DNA from: Datisca glomerata
Taxonomy: Eukaryota; Streptophyta; Magnoliopsida; Cucurbitales; Datiscaceae
Assembly: GCA_003255025.1 (NCBI GenBank)
Contig: QANY01004982.1
Location: 620,591 to 684,590, forward strand
Reading direction: 5' to 3'
DNA length: 64,000 nt
The notes below the pieces were generated by a model. That model was not told the origin of the DNA. It saw only the letters and a program-made list of their open reading frames with translations, and searched no databases. The position numbers and the translations under genes were made by a program. Shown here piece after piece: positions 12,128 to 24,085 of the stretch; the stretch's first letter is position 1; each line of letters starts with the position of its first letter.

Positions 12128-13930
12128 AAAGTAGTAGCCTTAACAACTCCCTCAGGCTAATGGGTGTCACCCACATGTAACTTGTCCTTAAGATAGTGAA
12201 ATCAAGCTCCTGAGATTGACTTGGTGAGAATATCTGCCACTTGATCAGTAGCAGGAACATAATGAATCTGTAATTGTTTGGAGAGAACTTTCTCCCTTAC
12301 AAAATGAACATCAATCTCTATGTGTTTTGTTCTGGCATGAGACATAGGGCTCGAAGCAATGGATGTTGACCCTTCATTATCATATCGTATATCAGATACT
12401 AAAGAAGGTTTAAAATGTATCAGTAAAGACTGCCAATTCAACTATTACGTGAGATAAAGCCCTATACTCACTCTATGTGATAGACCTAGACACTACATGT
12501 TGCTTCTTAGAAGACCAGGAAACTAAGCTAAGTCTAAGAAACATTACATACCCATAAGTAGATCTATTATCATCAGGGCAACTAGCCCAGTCTGCATTAG
12601 TAAAGGATGTGAGTTGCAACTCAGAGGATGGTTGAAGGAGAAGACACTCATTTCTCTTGCCCTTAAGATACCTTAGTAACTTCTTGCATGCCTGCCAACT
12701 AACTAATGCAGAATAGTGTAAAAATTGAATGAGTTTATTCACTATAAAGGCTATATCATGCCTTGTAAATGTAAGATACTATAGAGCTTCAATTAGGCTT
12801 CTAAATTGTGAGATATTAGTCAATGGCTCACCTACATGCTTAAATAACTTATTGGAGGCAGTAGCATGTGTTGGACAAGGGTTTACATCTATCATGTGAA
12901 ATTTGTACAACATATTTGATATTTATTGACCTTGACTAAGATGCAAAAACTAGATTGAGTGTAAGTAGCATGTACTCCCAAGAAGTGATGCAGCGTGCCA
13001 AGATTTTTAAGAGCAAAGTAGACTACAATCCCTTGACAAGCTGAAAAATATAGGTTGAGTCACTACCAGTGATGATGATATCATCAACATAAACCAAGAA
13101 GTACACAATTCTACTAGTATAAACTAGAATAAACAGTGAGGAGTCTGAGGTTGAAACTTTGAATCCTTTATGAAGAAGTGTGGCCCTAAGTTTCTCACAC
13201 CAAGCCCGCGGGGACTGTTTAAGGCCATAAAGAGCTTTGAGAAGCTTACGCACAAGATGATGTTGATGAGAATCCATAAAACCTTGAGGCTAGCTCATGT
13301 AAACAGTTTGAAAAAGAAGGCATTTTTGGCATATGACTGCCTTAATGGCCAATTTTGAGTGAGAGCCAAGGTGAAAATAACCCTAACTGTTATAGGCTTA
13401 ATAATTGGATTGAATGTCTCTGAAAAATCCAAGCTAGGGGTTTGGTGAAAGCCCTTAGCAATAAACCGAGCCTTGAACCTAGGAGGCAGACTATGGCAAC
13501 TAGGTTTAAGCTTAAAGACCCATTTGTTACCAATGATATTCATATGCTCAACTTTGGGAAAAAGTGACAGGTTTTATTTTGGAAAAGGGCTGTATATTCA
13601 TCAATCATGGCTTGTTTCCATTTAAGGCGTTGAAGGGAAAATTTGGTTGCGGTAGGCTCAAATGGTAGAGGTAGGGTTGTAAATAAAATATTTAGTTTGA
13701 AAATACCTAATTTGGACCTAGTTAGCATATGGTGATTTTTTGTGGGAACTAATTGTGTAGATGGTGGTTTAAAGGATTGTTTAAGGAAAAATTTAAACTT
13801 TTAGAATTAGTACTGTTTAATCGGTTAGGAAAAACACTGTTTAGCTTTCTATATAGTTGTCATCTTGTATTTGGTTTTTGTTTTTGTTGTTTCCCCTACT
13901 TTTTGTTGGGAGTAGTCAGTGTTGTTAATA
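12126..13930 (-). pseudogene. Ty1-copia retrotransposon relic 1 (RT and RNase H)
   Basis: On the - strand the domains run from high to low coordinates. The spacer before RT is at about 13690-13760 (KNHHMLTRSKLGIFK). The RT start is at 13420-13660 (NKWVFKLKP, RFIAKGFHQTPSLDFSETF). The RT centre with its catalytic YVDD is at 13080-13270 (LLKALYGLKQSPRAW, FLVYVDDIIITG). RNase H is at 12473-12742 (LRYLKGK, FTNADWASCPDDNRST), and the polyprotein end at 12202-12441 (SHARTKHIEIDVHFVREK, ATDQVADILTKSI). Gag, protease and integrase are missing upstream of about 13930. Frames are broken in at least four places. A possible purine tract (AGCCTGAGGGAGT) and the first 20 bases of an LTR (TGTTAAGGCTACTACTTTGT, 12126-12145) follow the pol end; the LTR is then cut off by the LTR-like repeat. 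Confidence 0.9.
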
Positions 13931-16480
13931 ATGCCACAGCTGAAGTACCTCAAATAATCACCAATTACCAAGAAAAATTTAGAGAAGGCCTATCAAGTAT
14001 ATGTCTCATAGTAACACTTAAAATTTTTGCCTTCTACGATTGCATTAAATGTTTCATGTGCTCTTCTAAGTTTAATACATGTTTTTACGAGAAACTTGCA
14101 GCATGGTATAGTGTTTCTGCTTGAACTAAGAAAATTCACTTCACTAAGTGTTGAGAACAAATTATTTATGCTCATTACTATCCTTGTGATATCTAGAAAG
14201 AAATCTAAACAAGTTGGTTGGCTTGTTGTTAATACATTGATCGAAAAACCAAACTAACATCATAACGTACAAGGAGTAATATTTAGTTTTAATCTTTGAG
14301 ATTATAAGAAGAAATTTATGGAATGTCTTTTATGTTTTGAATGTTCAAGCATATAATTTTTGCTTTGTTATGCTTCTTTGTTTTTCCACCGTGTGAAACT
14401 TTAGGTTTCTTCTTTCATGTAGCTTCATTTTACTGCATAGTTGAAGGATTGTTGACTTAAGCTCCTTCTATATCTAACTGTAAATATATTGTATGATGTG
14501 TTCTTGTACAGTTTTATCCATCATCGTATTGCTTTTGTGAATCATCAGTCTTATCCTAAAGATCAATCTTTCCTATGTGGAGTTCCAGCAACACTCATTA
14601 TTCAGTTCTTCTATAATCTAATTATTTCAACTGACAGCTTATTATTTAAGTATTTTTGTTTGACCAGCAAATGGGTGCTCACATATTAATCAAGGTGATG
14701 TCCTTTGGTTAAAATCATAAGCATGCTTATAGATGGTAGTTAGTCGCTTCCTAGAAAAAAAGATTAAGTAGAGGCTTGTTTTCTAAATTTATTAATCTAT
14801 ACTTAGTAGACAACTTTTTTTTTCAGCATGGCATTCTGAGCTAGAAGCAACAAAAATATTTATTTATGCACATCTTTGTTCAATTCTTAGATTAACTGAT
14901 CATTTATCAGACCTGCATTCATTGTCTGTTATCTGTGGGATTCATAAAAATCATGGTAATTGGATGATTTTGCATTTTTACATGCAGTAGGACATAAGAC
15001 CATGAAATTGAAACAAGACTCTGATGGAGGGGGACTATGTTTTGTGACATCTTGTTAGGATCTTTATGCTGCCACATCTCTCAGTCCAACTTATTAATCA
15101 GAAAACTTTTTGCTGCATATTAGTTTGAAAAGATACCACCATCAATAATGAGTGGGAGCAAGACTGGCCTTGACTAGCTTGTGTTTAGCTATATGCTTAC
15201 TTTTTCACATATCATTGTGGTTAATTTTACATGCTTAATTTCCAGGTACATAAACTGTTTGGGTATCATTCTTCGACAAGGTAATCATGTGAATGTTTGG
15301 TTCCTTCTGTGTTGTACTTTTTGTTTGTCTTATTTTATGACTTTGAGTATCCTTTTTAAGAAGGAAGTCTATGTGTTTATGTAATATCGTGAAGTTGTAC
15401 TTAGTGACTTAGAGTGACAATCCATTCTTCTACATATGGCTTTTTGTACATATATCTTGTACTCTGCTTTTATGATTTAATGCTAAGTTGGTTATTTCAT
15501 AGGAAATCTACGTTTTCCCGTCCATGCCAGAATGGTCTCTTCTAGTTTTTGTGGCTTCCTGGATTCATATTATGTTTGAGCATTAAGCAGTTAAAGTGAA
15601 TTATAGATTTATCATTGGTCACAGTTGTCCATGATATCTTTCATGGAGAAGCTCGTTTCAATGCCTTTATCCATGATATATATGAGAGATCTCTTACAAA
15701 ACTCAACATATGTAACTAGCTGTAGTTTTTTGCAGTCGAGTTAGCGGTCTATATGAATAATATTGAAAACTCACTTTTTATGTATGAAAATCTGCTAAAA
15801 TTTCTGTTTACTTTTTGCAACCCGTGCAGCCAAAAATTCACTAAAAGTGGATATGATTGGGATGTCAGCTTGAATGTCTATCACTTTAAAGGTATTGTTG
15901 AATTTCAAGTTTTTATCCAAATTGTAAAGCTCTCTGATGAAAGTTTGATGTAATTTCTTGGTGGTTACCTAGAATACATTAGTATATGTAGACTGCAGTC
16001 AAAAGAGATATGTAGATGATGTATCTATTTGATACTTGTTCTAGTTGTTTATTCCCTTGTAATATCATATTTCACGTAGTTATGGTTTTGTTATTCCCTT
16101 GCAATTTACTAAATTTAAATTTGGCGACATGTCTTGGAAATGATGGATATGCAATAGCAGGGGGGAAAACGATGCTTGGGATTAAACAAGTGTCTCTTTT
16201 ATATTTTAAGGAAAAGTGTTGCTTGCATACTTTAAGGATAAGTTAGTTTTCAAGTAAGATTTATTTGTAAGTTAATTGAATGAATAATGTAACATTGTGT
16301 TACAAGATATATATTAATGTTGTTACTAATTATATTGGTGTTTTTTTATCATTTTGAAAGTATATAATATGAATAATTGACTATTAGCAATGAATTATGG
16401 TATCTTATTTTATAGATATAAAAGTACATGTAAATCACAAGTATTAAAAACACATGTTGAATACATTCAATAGGGGTCTG
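13931..16480. other. Gene-free, T-rich stretch between two copia relics
   Basis: No domain is recognisable in any frame. The + strand is T-rich like plant introns. It contains short islands bounded by AG and GT, for example 15245-15280 and 15831-15891, whose translations (YINCLGIILRQ; KFTKSGYDWDVSLNVYHF) I cannot assign. It may be an old gene fragment or simply noise. Confidence 0.45.
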
Positions 16481-16683
16481 AAAATCCTATTAAACAACAT
16501 TCTACATGAGTCAAAAAACCTTGTGAAAAGTGAGAGACCACAGGGTTCTTCACATGAGGCATTGCGCCTTGCGAAAAACACAGACTTTTAATATGAGGGG
16601 TTGTTACAGGTGCCGCGAGAACCCTGTGGATTACTTTTCACTAGGTTTTTTGCATATTGTAGAATGTCATATTTCTTATAGTG
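16481..16683. mobile_element. Fold-back MITE (CACTA-like ends, CACTATAAGAAA)
   Basis: The left arm (CATTCTACATGAGTCAAAAA, then AACCTTGTGAAAAGTGAGAG, then CCACAGGGTTCT) pairs with the right arm, which read in reverse complement is CATTCTACAATATGCAAAAA, then ACCTAGTGAAAAGTAATC, then CACAGGGTTCT. The right terminus in reverse complement is CACTATAAGAAATATGA; the left terminus is a worn version of it (CCTATTAAACAA). The loop (about 16550-16615) is unique. The length of about 200 bp, high arm identity and lack of coding sequence fit a MITE. Its right edge overlaps the start of the neighbouring copia LTR by 2 bp. Confidence 0.6.
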
Positions 16684-16987
16684 AAAATAATCACAATCAC
16701 TGTGACTAGTTGCAGCACACACAAAGCAACACTACACAATTTTCTCTCATTACTGGCAAGGAATATAAGCTTTTATTGTAACTGAATCTGGCATAGAGAG
16801 AATTGGAAACTGATAAGGCAAATGAGTTAAAATGGAAAGATCCCAAGTGAAGAAGCTGAGGTGGCCATGCAAGTCATGCACAATATTGAATGGATGCCAG
16901 CTAGAGCATCAATTCTGAAGCTCATAAAGGGATGGAAATGGCTTCCTAGTGACTGTCAATTCCTTAGACAAAGTAGTAGCCTTAACA
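16682..16987 (-). repeat. LTR (3' LTR) of copia relic 2
   Basis: On the - strand the segment begins TGTTAAGGCTACTACTTTGT and ends ...GTGATTATTTTCA, i.e. TG...CA, 306 bp, directly after the copia pol end. Its first 20 bases are identical to the LTR stub of copia relic 1 (12126-12145), after which the two differ. A likely polyadenylation/TATA-like region (CAATAAAAGCTTATATTCC in the - strand) lies in it. The partner 5' LTR was not found. Confidence 0.6.
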
Positions 16988-19060
16988 AAATGGAAAGATT
17001 CTACTGATTAATGATTGGCTAAGATTATATATGATGAACATCAATTGTTATCAACAAAATTGTTGAATTGATGTGGTGAGGTGGCTGCTTTGTCAAGGAA
17101 GTTGAGCTAGTTTTGATATGGTACTTAAGTGAGATTGAGTTTGAAAGGGCGGTATTAATCATGCACGTATCTCACTTCAATGAGTTTAGAGATTTCTTTT
17201 TCTCTAATAAAGTGCACATGAACTTCAATATGTTTGGTACTAGAGTGAAAAATAGGATTAGAGGCTATGGAGATGGCACTTTGGTTATCATATCATAGGA
17301 AATGAGGAACATGTGAGGGGGATTTTAAGTTCTTTGAAAAATGAAATCAGGCATAGAACATCTATAGTGGCAAGTGCTCGATCTATACTCAGTTTCAACC
17401 CTTGACCTAACAACCACACTTTGTTTCTTTGATCTCCAAGTGAGAAGGTTATTGCAAAGAAAAATACAGTATCCACTAGTAAATTTTCTATCATCAAGGA
17501 GCTTGCCCGACCTGCATCACTTACAAAAAGGGAAAGAATCTAGGTGCAGCACTTTAGATTAAACCATGGTGGATGGTAGCCTTGAGGTATATGAGTATTC
17601 GTTTGCATGACTTTCAGTGGTCAACGGTTGGGGCAGATTGGAATTAGTTGAGTTTATTTACAGTTAAGGCAGTGTTTTGCCTCATCTCTGTAAAATATTG
17701 AAGAGCTCCAAGGATGCCTCTACGGAGAGTAAGGTTAACAAAAGTAACACCAAATGAGATGAATTTGATGGCATGAAATTTTAGTGCAAGGCTATTCTTA
17801 GCATCTGTCATGTTGGTTTTGGTAAGTATATCAAAGATTTATTTGGACTGGGTGAGTCACAATTAATTTAAGTTCCTAAAGGCCTCAAAACTAAGAAAGT
17901 AATTGACCAAACCTAAAGAATTGAGAATAAAGCTGTTGTGAATAGTAGAAAATTACTTTTAAAATCATCTTCATACTTGTACCAGTTGATGTCATCAACA
18001 ATAAATCAAAACCATAACAATTGCACCATCAGATGAGTATAAGAACAAGGAGGAGTCTGAAACTGAGTGGTAAAAAATCACTTAACTTGGTGCTCTTAAG
18101 CCCTAGCTAAGAAGATCATCCTTAAGCTTATCAAACCAAACCCTATTCATAGGGACTTGTACAGCTAACATACTTGATTAAGTTTGGAGGGTTTTGAAAA
18201 CCAACTGGCTAAGTCATAAAGACAGTTTCTTGAAGATCACTATTAAAAGAAGTATTATTGATGCTAATTTGTTGTATATCCCACCCATATGTCATATCAA
18301 GAGTGATGATAACTTTAATGGTGCAAGTGTTTATAACTGAACAAAAATTCCCAAAGAAATCAACTCATGGAATCTGTTGAAAACCCTTAGCAATCAATCT
18401 AGCTTTATACTTTTGTAATAAACCATCCGAATTGTACTCGGTTCTAAAAACCTACATGTTTTAAAAAAACTTCTATATCACGTGTGTAAGTAACTAGAGG
18501 CCAAGTCTTTTTCATAATGGATGAGGATTCTAAAATCATAGAAAATTTCCAATGAGGACTACTGAGAGAACACGCTATAGAGGGAGGTTCTCAAGGGCCA
18601 CTCAAAGAAGCATGAAGAGTTTTAGCATGAGCGAACCTATCTTGGACTTGGTTATCATAGGGTAAACAGATTATGTAATAGGGAGTGGAGATGGAGTAAA
18701 ACACTAGGAGAGGGAATAATATGGGAAGGGGATGATTTGAATGTAACTATTATAGTGGGAGAAGAATATTTGAGACTAGAGGAGGATATACCTGAGTCAT
18801 GACTGATTGTAGATATGCTTTGTGATGAATAATATTCTGAGGAAATTGGTCCAGCGGAAGGTATAAAGGTGGAATTACTAGATGAGGCGTGCATCAAAGA
18901 TTTATGAGCAAAAAAAATAACAGAAGAATTTGATGTGGAAGATTGAGGTTTGCTAATGAGAGAAAGATATGGAAATTCAAATTTATTAAGTAAAACACTT
19001 CTAGAGGTGTAGATCTTTCCAATTGAGGGATCAAGGCAATTGTAGATTTTTTAAAATTAG
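16988..19060 (-). pseudogene. Ty1-copia retrotransposon relic 2 (integrase tail, RT, RNase H)
   Basis: On the - strand, about 18950-19055 reads LDPSIGKIYTSRSV, the C-terminal tail of a copia integrase. A Ser-rich spacer at 18655-18897 follows, then RT blocks at about 18480-18560 (HWKFSMILESSS) and 18170-18260 (NSDLQETVFMTQPVGFQNPP), a worn WFDKL ... SDSSLF segment near 18050-18150, and the RNase H end at about 17180-17290 (SAISIASNPIFHSSTKHIEV, HVHFIREKEISK). It resembles copia relic 1 in layout but is more decayed: no catalytic YVDD is readable and nearly every block is in a different frame. Gag, protease and most of integrase are missing beyond 19060. Confidence 0.85.
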
Positions 19061-19758
19061 AAAACATCAAAATTAATGGATTAACCTAGGTACCCAAGAA
19101 TAACCCCCTACCTTATTAGTCTGAAAAATTGATATACCAAAATTCTCAAAACCCGTCATCGGAAATTTTAGGTTAGAAAATGTTAAATTGCTTTCAAACA
19201 TTAATTTGAATAATGATGATGAAAATCATGTTCATATCCATAACAAAATTTCAAACAATAAGAAATAATTTAAATCACCATTATATATGTATTATTAAGT
19301 TAGCTTAGAGATATAATGTAATACATGAAAGCAAAAAGAAATAGATACACAAAAATTCTAATAAGCAATAATATATACCGTACTTTTAAGACAATGATAA
19401 TATTAAAGATATTGGATTGGATCATGAGAGCTATAGTTACTATGATGAAAATGAGAGAATCCTACTGAATCACTTAAAGTGATGAGTCTCTCCGGACGTG
19501 TGTGATGTTTGGTTAACAAATTTATCACTTTCTTGAGTTTTGAAATTTCTTTGGGTTACCAAAGATGGCAGTTGTTTTGGCCATATTGGAATGATTGAGT
19601 TTCATGAAAAGGTTTGAATGGTGGTGGTCGTTCACCCAGAAAATCACTGGTGATGGAAAATGGAAGAGTTGAAGTTTTTAGGCCAAAATTTTAAATGGTC
19701 GTATCTCAGACATCGCTTGTTTGATTGAGTTGAAAGTTAAAGGGTGATAGTAGACGTC
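19061..19758. other. Unassigned DNA that served as the target of the tandem-repeat LTR element
   Basis: No gene was recognised. This sequence continues at 24915 on the other side of the LTR element once one copy of the AAGAC duplication is removed. The joined flanks (…GATAGTAGACGTC / AAATCCAACCATAGTTC…) give no recognisable protein. Confidence 0.5.
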
Positions 19759-19763
19759 AAGAC

Positions 19764-20298
19764 TGTAAATGAAAAAAATCTAACGTCTTTGATAATCGAT
19801 CGATTATTTCTTACATCATCATATGAAAATCAAGAGAATAATTTAGAGAGAGAGAGAGAAAATAATGACACCATGATTTTTTACTTGAAAAATCCTTAAA
19901 GGGAAGAAAAACCACGAGGAGATTTTGATAGTATTTTATTATAAAGAAAGAGTTTACAAGGATAATGAGTGTTGGGAGTTTTTATCTTCCGTTTGGAGTT
20001 GCATCTTACCTCTATTTATAGGCCTTCAATCGGTTACATAGAATCTGATACAGCTTATCTAATTCTATCTGAAAATAGGATCAACAGAATATTCCCTGAG
20101 ATTTAGCTTATCAACAATAACAACCAAGTGAATTTTGATCGTCTGATCAATCCAATGAACTTGATTAACTTCTCTTTTGATTGCCACATCACTAATCCAT
20201 CTACTTTCATCTGATTGGTCAGTTTTCTCTCTATCTTTTCTTCAATGGAGTCTTCGAGCTAGATCTTGTCACGTGTCATATGAAATTATTCATGTTCA
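19764..20298 (-). repeat. 3' LTR of the tandem-repeat element
   Basis: This 535-bp LTR matches 24382-24909 along its whole length. It contains, on the - strand, CACGTG near the U3 start and a TATA box TATAAATA at 20013-20020. The outer edge is followed by the AAGAC duplication. Confidence 0.9.
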
Positions 20299-20312
20299 TT
20301 TGCCCCCGTTAC
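20299..20312 (-). other. Polypurine tract of the tandem-repeat element
   Basis: On the - strand AACGGGGGCAAA immediately precedes the TG of the 3' LTR. The Tat element has TAGGGGCAAA at the corresponding place. Confidence 0.7.
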
Positions 20313-20574
20313 ACTTGATGAATTCTTTCTTCATTCAGGTGTAATGATTTGATTCCTTGATTCTTTACATTAGATTCATTGGGACCTACAAAAATAATGA
20401 TCTACAAAAGTTATCAACAATTATAGAGAGTTGCTTTACCGACTGAAGTGCGTTTGAGGGTTGCGTGTGCTTTCTTTTATTTCATTCTCATGTTCTCATA
20501 ACGGTATGTTCCAACATTTTTTATTCTCATTCTCGCTAAAAATATGACTTGGCTATCTAATTTTCATTTTCAAT

Positions 20575-21010
20575 AAAGCCTGATCTAGCGCTTTGGTCTT
20601 TGCTCCCGATAAAAGTCTAATCTGGTGCTCGGTTTCCATCTTTGCTAAGAGGTCTGATCTAGTGCTCGATTTTCATCTTCCTCAAGAGGTATAATCTGGC
20701 ACTTGATTTCCATCTTCCCCAGAGATCTGATCTGGCAGCCCGATTTTGTTTTAGCTAGGGGGTCTGGTCTGGAGCTCGATTCCGTTCTCGCTAAGGGGTC
20801 TGCTCTAGATCTCAATTCTGTTCTCGCTAGGGGTCTGGTCTGGAGCTTTGATTGTGTTCTCGCTAGGGGTCTGGTCTAGAGCTTTGAATTTCATTTTCGC
20901 TATAAGATCTGATATGGAGCTTGGTTTCCACTTTCGCTACAAGATCTGATATGGAGCTTGGTTTCCATCTTCGCTAAAAGGTCTGATCTGGTGCTCGGTT
21001 TCATTCTCAC
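20575..21010. repeat. Tandem array A, 36-37-bp unit, about 12 copies
   Basis: The unit is GGTCTGATCTGGAGCTCGAT followed by TTCCATCTTCGCTAAG. About twelve adjacent copies vary at a few positions each. Two neighbouring copies near 20905-20985 are almost identical, pointing to recent local duplication. Confidence 0.85.
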
Positions 21011-21244
21011 TAGGGGGTTTGCTTCGACGCTTCTGATTCATTTATGATGTTTTGACTCTCCCCAATCATTTCATTCATCGCTTCCCATCCTTGTGCTCAG
21101 GTTTAATAGCCGTTATTTACCTTTTTGTCAGAACACCCAAAACAAATTTCCCAAGCAACTATTTAACATGTCGTTGTTAACCTTCTCATTGAGGATGTTG
21201 TTCCAATCCTTCTGTTGAAAATGTTGCCACTAGTGCAACCATAT

Positions 21245-21519
21245 TAGGACTTATGAATTTCCCTTCCCAAGTACTTACGCCCTTAGTTCATTCTGAGAGT
21301 AGGACTTACTAATTGCCCTTCCCAAGGACTTATGCCATTAGTTCTTTCTGAGAGTAGGACTTACGAATTGTCCCTCCTAAAAACTTACACCCTTAATTTC
21401 TTCTGAGAGTAGGACTTACGAATTTTCACTCCCAAGGACTTACGCCCTTTGTTCCTTATGAGAGTAGGACTTACGAATTGCCCCTCCCAAGGACTTACGC
21501 CCTTATTTCTATTGTTGTT
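21245..21519. repeat. Tandem array B, exact 55-bp period, 5 copies
   Basis: The unit begins TAGGACTTACGAATTGCCC and continues CTCCCAAGGACTTACGCCC. Copy starts fall at 21245, 21300, 21355, 21410 and 21465, giving a constant 55-bp period. Confidence 0.9.
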
Positions 21520-21559
21520 GAAGGAGAGAGAAAGTTGACGCCAAATATTTGGTTTGTAA

Positions 21560-22700
21560 GCAGTCTGCACATTATCATGCCATCAATTTTGATTGAAAGT
21601 TCCAAATTGAATTCCATGAAATTCTTCAAGAAGTTGATTTCACATACTTCCGATGATATATAATTCGCCATGCAATTGGATCCCAGTCGATACAGATTAA
21701 TTAACGAATTTGACCGTTCTATGTAATAAGCTTTCCTGAATAGCCTTTATGAAAATTTTCATAAATTTTGACCGATCTGAATGTTATACTTTCTTGAACA
21801 GCCTTCACAAAAATTATCATAACTTTTACTCGAGAGCTTAAAGCGAGTTTTTCCTACATAGCACCAACCAAAGCTACCATAACTTTTGTTTGAGAGTTTC
21901 AAATTGATTTCTGTGAAATTATTCACGAATGAGATTTTCGTATCTTTCCGTTGATATAAGATTCATCATGTAGTAGGCCCCCAGTAAATGCAGTGTAATT
22001 TCTAAATTCAAAGTTCTGCATAATCTGTTTTTCTGAGCAGCCTCCACGAGAATTCTCATAATATTTTCTCAAGAACTCCAAATCAAGTTCTGCAAAAAAT
22101 TTCAAGAAGTAGACATCTATATCTTTCTAACAATATATAATTTATATGTAATAATATATAAATTGATATATTCTAAAAATTAAACTTGAAAAGCGTTTAT
22201 AAGTTTACTTTCCTGAACGGCACCAACAAAAATTACCATAGCTTTGATCGGGAGCTTCAAATTGATTTCCGTAAAATTATTCATGAGGTAGATTTCCGTA
22301 TCTTTCCATTGATATAAGAGTTTCCTTGTAATTGACTACTACTAAATTCAGTTTAATTCTGAATTTGACCATTCCGCATATTGTGCTTTCTCGAACAGCC
22401 TTCACGAAATTCATCATAACTTTTTGTTGTGACCTCCAAAATCAATTCCATAAAATTTTCCAGGAAGTATACTTCCATATCTTCATAATAATATATGAAT
22501 ATCTCTATGTGGTTAGCTCCAATTGACACAGTATAATTTCTGATATTTACTATTCTGTGTAATCTTCGTTTCTAAACAGCTTGTATGAAAACTGTCATAA
22601 CTTTTGTCTAAAAAATCTAAATTGAGTTCCACAAAATTCCTCAAGAATATGATTTTCGTATCTTTCAAACGATGTATTATTTGCAGTACAGTTCTCTTTC
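21560..22700. repeat. Tandem array C, degenerate units of about 180 bp
   Basis: The landmark TTTCTTGAACAGCCTTCACG with variants recurs near 21789, 22029, 22210, 22387 and 22567. Each is followed by 'aaattatcataacttttg', 'ccaaattgatttccgtgaaatt' and 'tatctttccgttgatataa'. The last four landmarks are spaced 177-181 bp apart; earlier units are shortened or rearranged. Confidence 0.75.
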
Positions 22701-23639
22701 ATTCTCTTCAGTTTAAACACCGAATCTGGTTTGATATGTAATGGTTTCCACGTCAAAGACTACTCTGGTAAGATGATCTAGCGTTAAGTTGGCCGAGTTA
22801 AAAACACTATTTTTAGTATCTCGAGTTAAATGCACGATCTCAAAAAAATATATTTCGGTTTTATAATATTTAATAACTTAAATCAATTTAGACATGGCAT
22901 AATAAATTATTTTCATGATGCTCGATTATGAGATAGTGTCATGCTAATGTTTATTTAGTTTAGCTATCAATATAAGTGTACTAGCCTATCCAAGCATTAT
23001 AAATGTGATATGCACTTAAATTTTTTAGATTATGCATCAAATAATAAATTCACATTTTTAATGTATCAAACGACATATTTAAGAGAAGCAAAGTAAATAA
23101 AAAGTGAATACTTAACTTTCAGTTCAATGTGTTTTTGTAAATGTCGTTTGCAAGTTCTGAATATCGTTGCCTCTCCTCGTCCGTCATTCTTGGTTCCGAT
23201 TTGCGAGATTTGCACTTTTGAAACTTTCGGTCTGGGGCTTCTATTTTCTATTTATGTTGTTGTTTCTTTATCCCCTACTTTCATTTTTCACTTCTACTTC
23301 TGTTGCCATGTCGCTTCCGTTTCAGCTTCCATAACGCTCTTGTATCTAGTATCGTATCCATTACCATTTTCATTCCTGTTGCCATGACTTTTCAATTGCC
23401 GGTGCCACGAAGTTTCAGTTGTCGTTGCCAGAATGTTTCTCGTTCTGAAGTTGCGACTTTCTTGACTGAAGTGAACGTGATTTTCTTTGCTCTTCTTTTC
23501 TCTGAAATTTCTACCCTGGAATTCTTTTCTTATCTATTTTTTCTTTTCTAATGAATTTCTCTTCTGAATTTCTTTTAATTTTCTAAAGCGTTGAAGCTTC
23601 TCTGTTATGAATTTTTGACTTTTACTTTCCTGTTCTGAA

Positions 23640-23950
23640 GCTCTGACTTCAGCTATTTTGTTCTGAAACTTTGACTTCAACTTTTCTAATCTGAGTTTTC
23701 TGAGCTGATCTGATCTGAGCTTAATGAGTTCTTCTGTTCCGCGCTTTCTGAGCTCTTCTGTTCTGAACTTTATGAACTCTTCTAGTCTGAGATTTATGAG
23801 CTTGTCTGGTCTGAGCTTTTTGAGCTCTTCTAGTCTGAGCTTTCAGAGCTTTTCTGATATGAGCTCTTTTGATCAGAGCTATTCTGATTTGAACTTTTTG
23901 AGCTTTTTTTATCCGAGCTCTCTGAGCTTTTCTTATCTGTGATTTCTGAG
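23640..23950. repeat. Tandem array D, about 21-27-bp unit (TTCTGATCTGAGCTTTTTGAG)
   Basis: A dozen or so variants of TCTGAGCTTTTTGAGCTCT succeed one another. Because the unit length is mostly a multiple of three, both strands show open frames here with repetitive peptides (for example RRAQKAQTR on the - strand). These are by-products of the repeat, not evidence of a protein. Confidence 0.8.
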
Positions 23951-24085
23951 CATAACTTTTAATATGCACTCTGATTTTTTTTCTTTCTTAAAGCTTCCTC
24001 CGTGGTGGCGATGTTGCCCCTTGCAGTTGGTGATAACGGCTATGACCATTACCATAATTTTCCAGATTTGATTCCTCGAATAGAG

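Noticed and set aside
10094..12132. Solo LTR with target duplication
   Set aside because: The flanking 5-mers CAATA and AAGTA differ; the element is listed only as LTR-like.
6609..16683. One large CACTA element running from CACTACAAGAAAA at 6609 to TTTCTTATAGTG at 16683
   Set aside because: The right-hand terminus belongs to a self-contained 200-bp fold-back element with its own left arm, and unrelated relics fill the interval.
23721..23969. Two overlapping open frames of about 80 codons on both strands with repetitive Arg/Lys/Gln/Ala or Ser/Leu/Phe peptides
   Set aside because: They are translations of the 21-27-bp tandem array; the open frames follow from a unit length divisible by three, not from selection.
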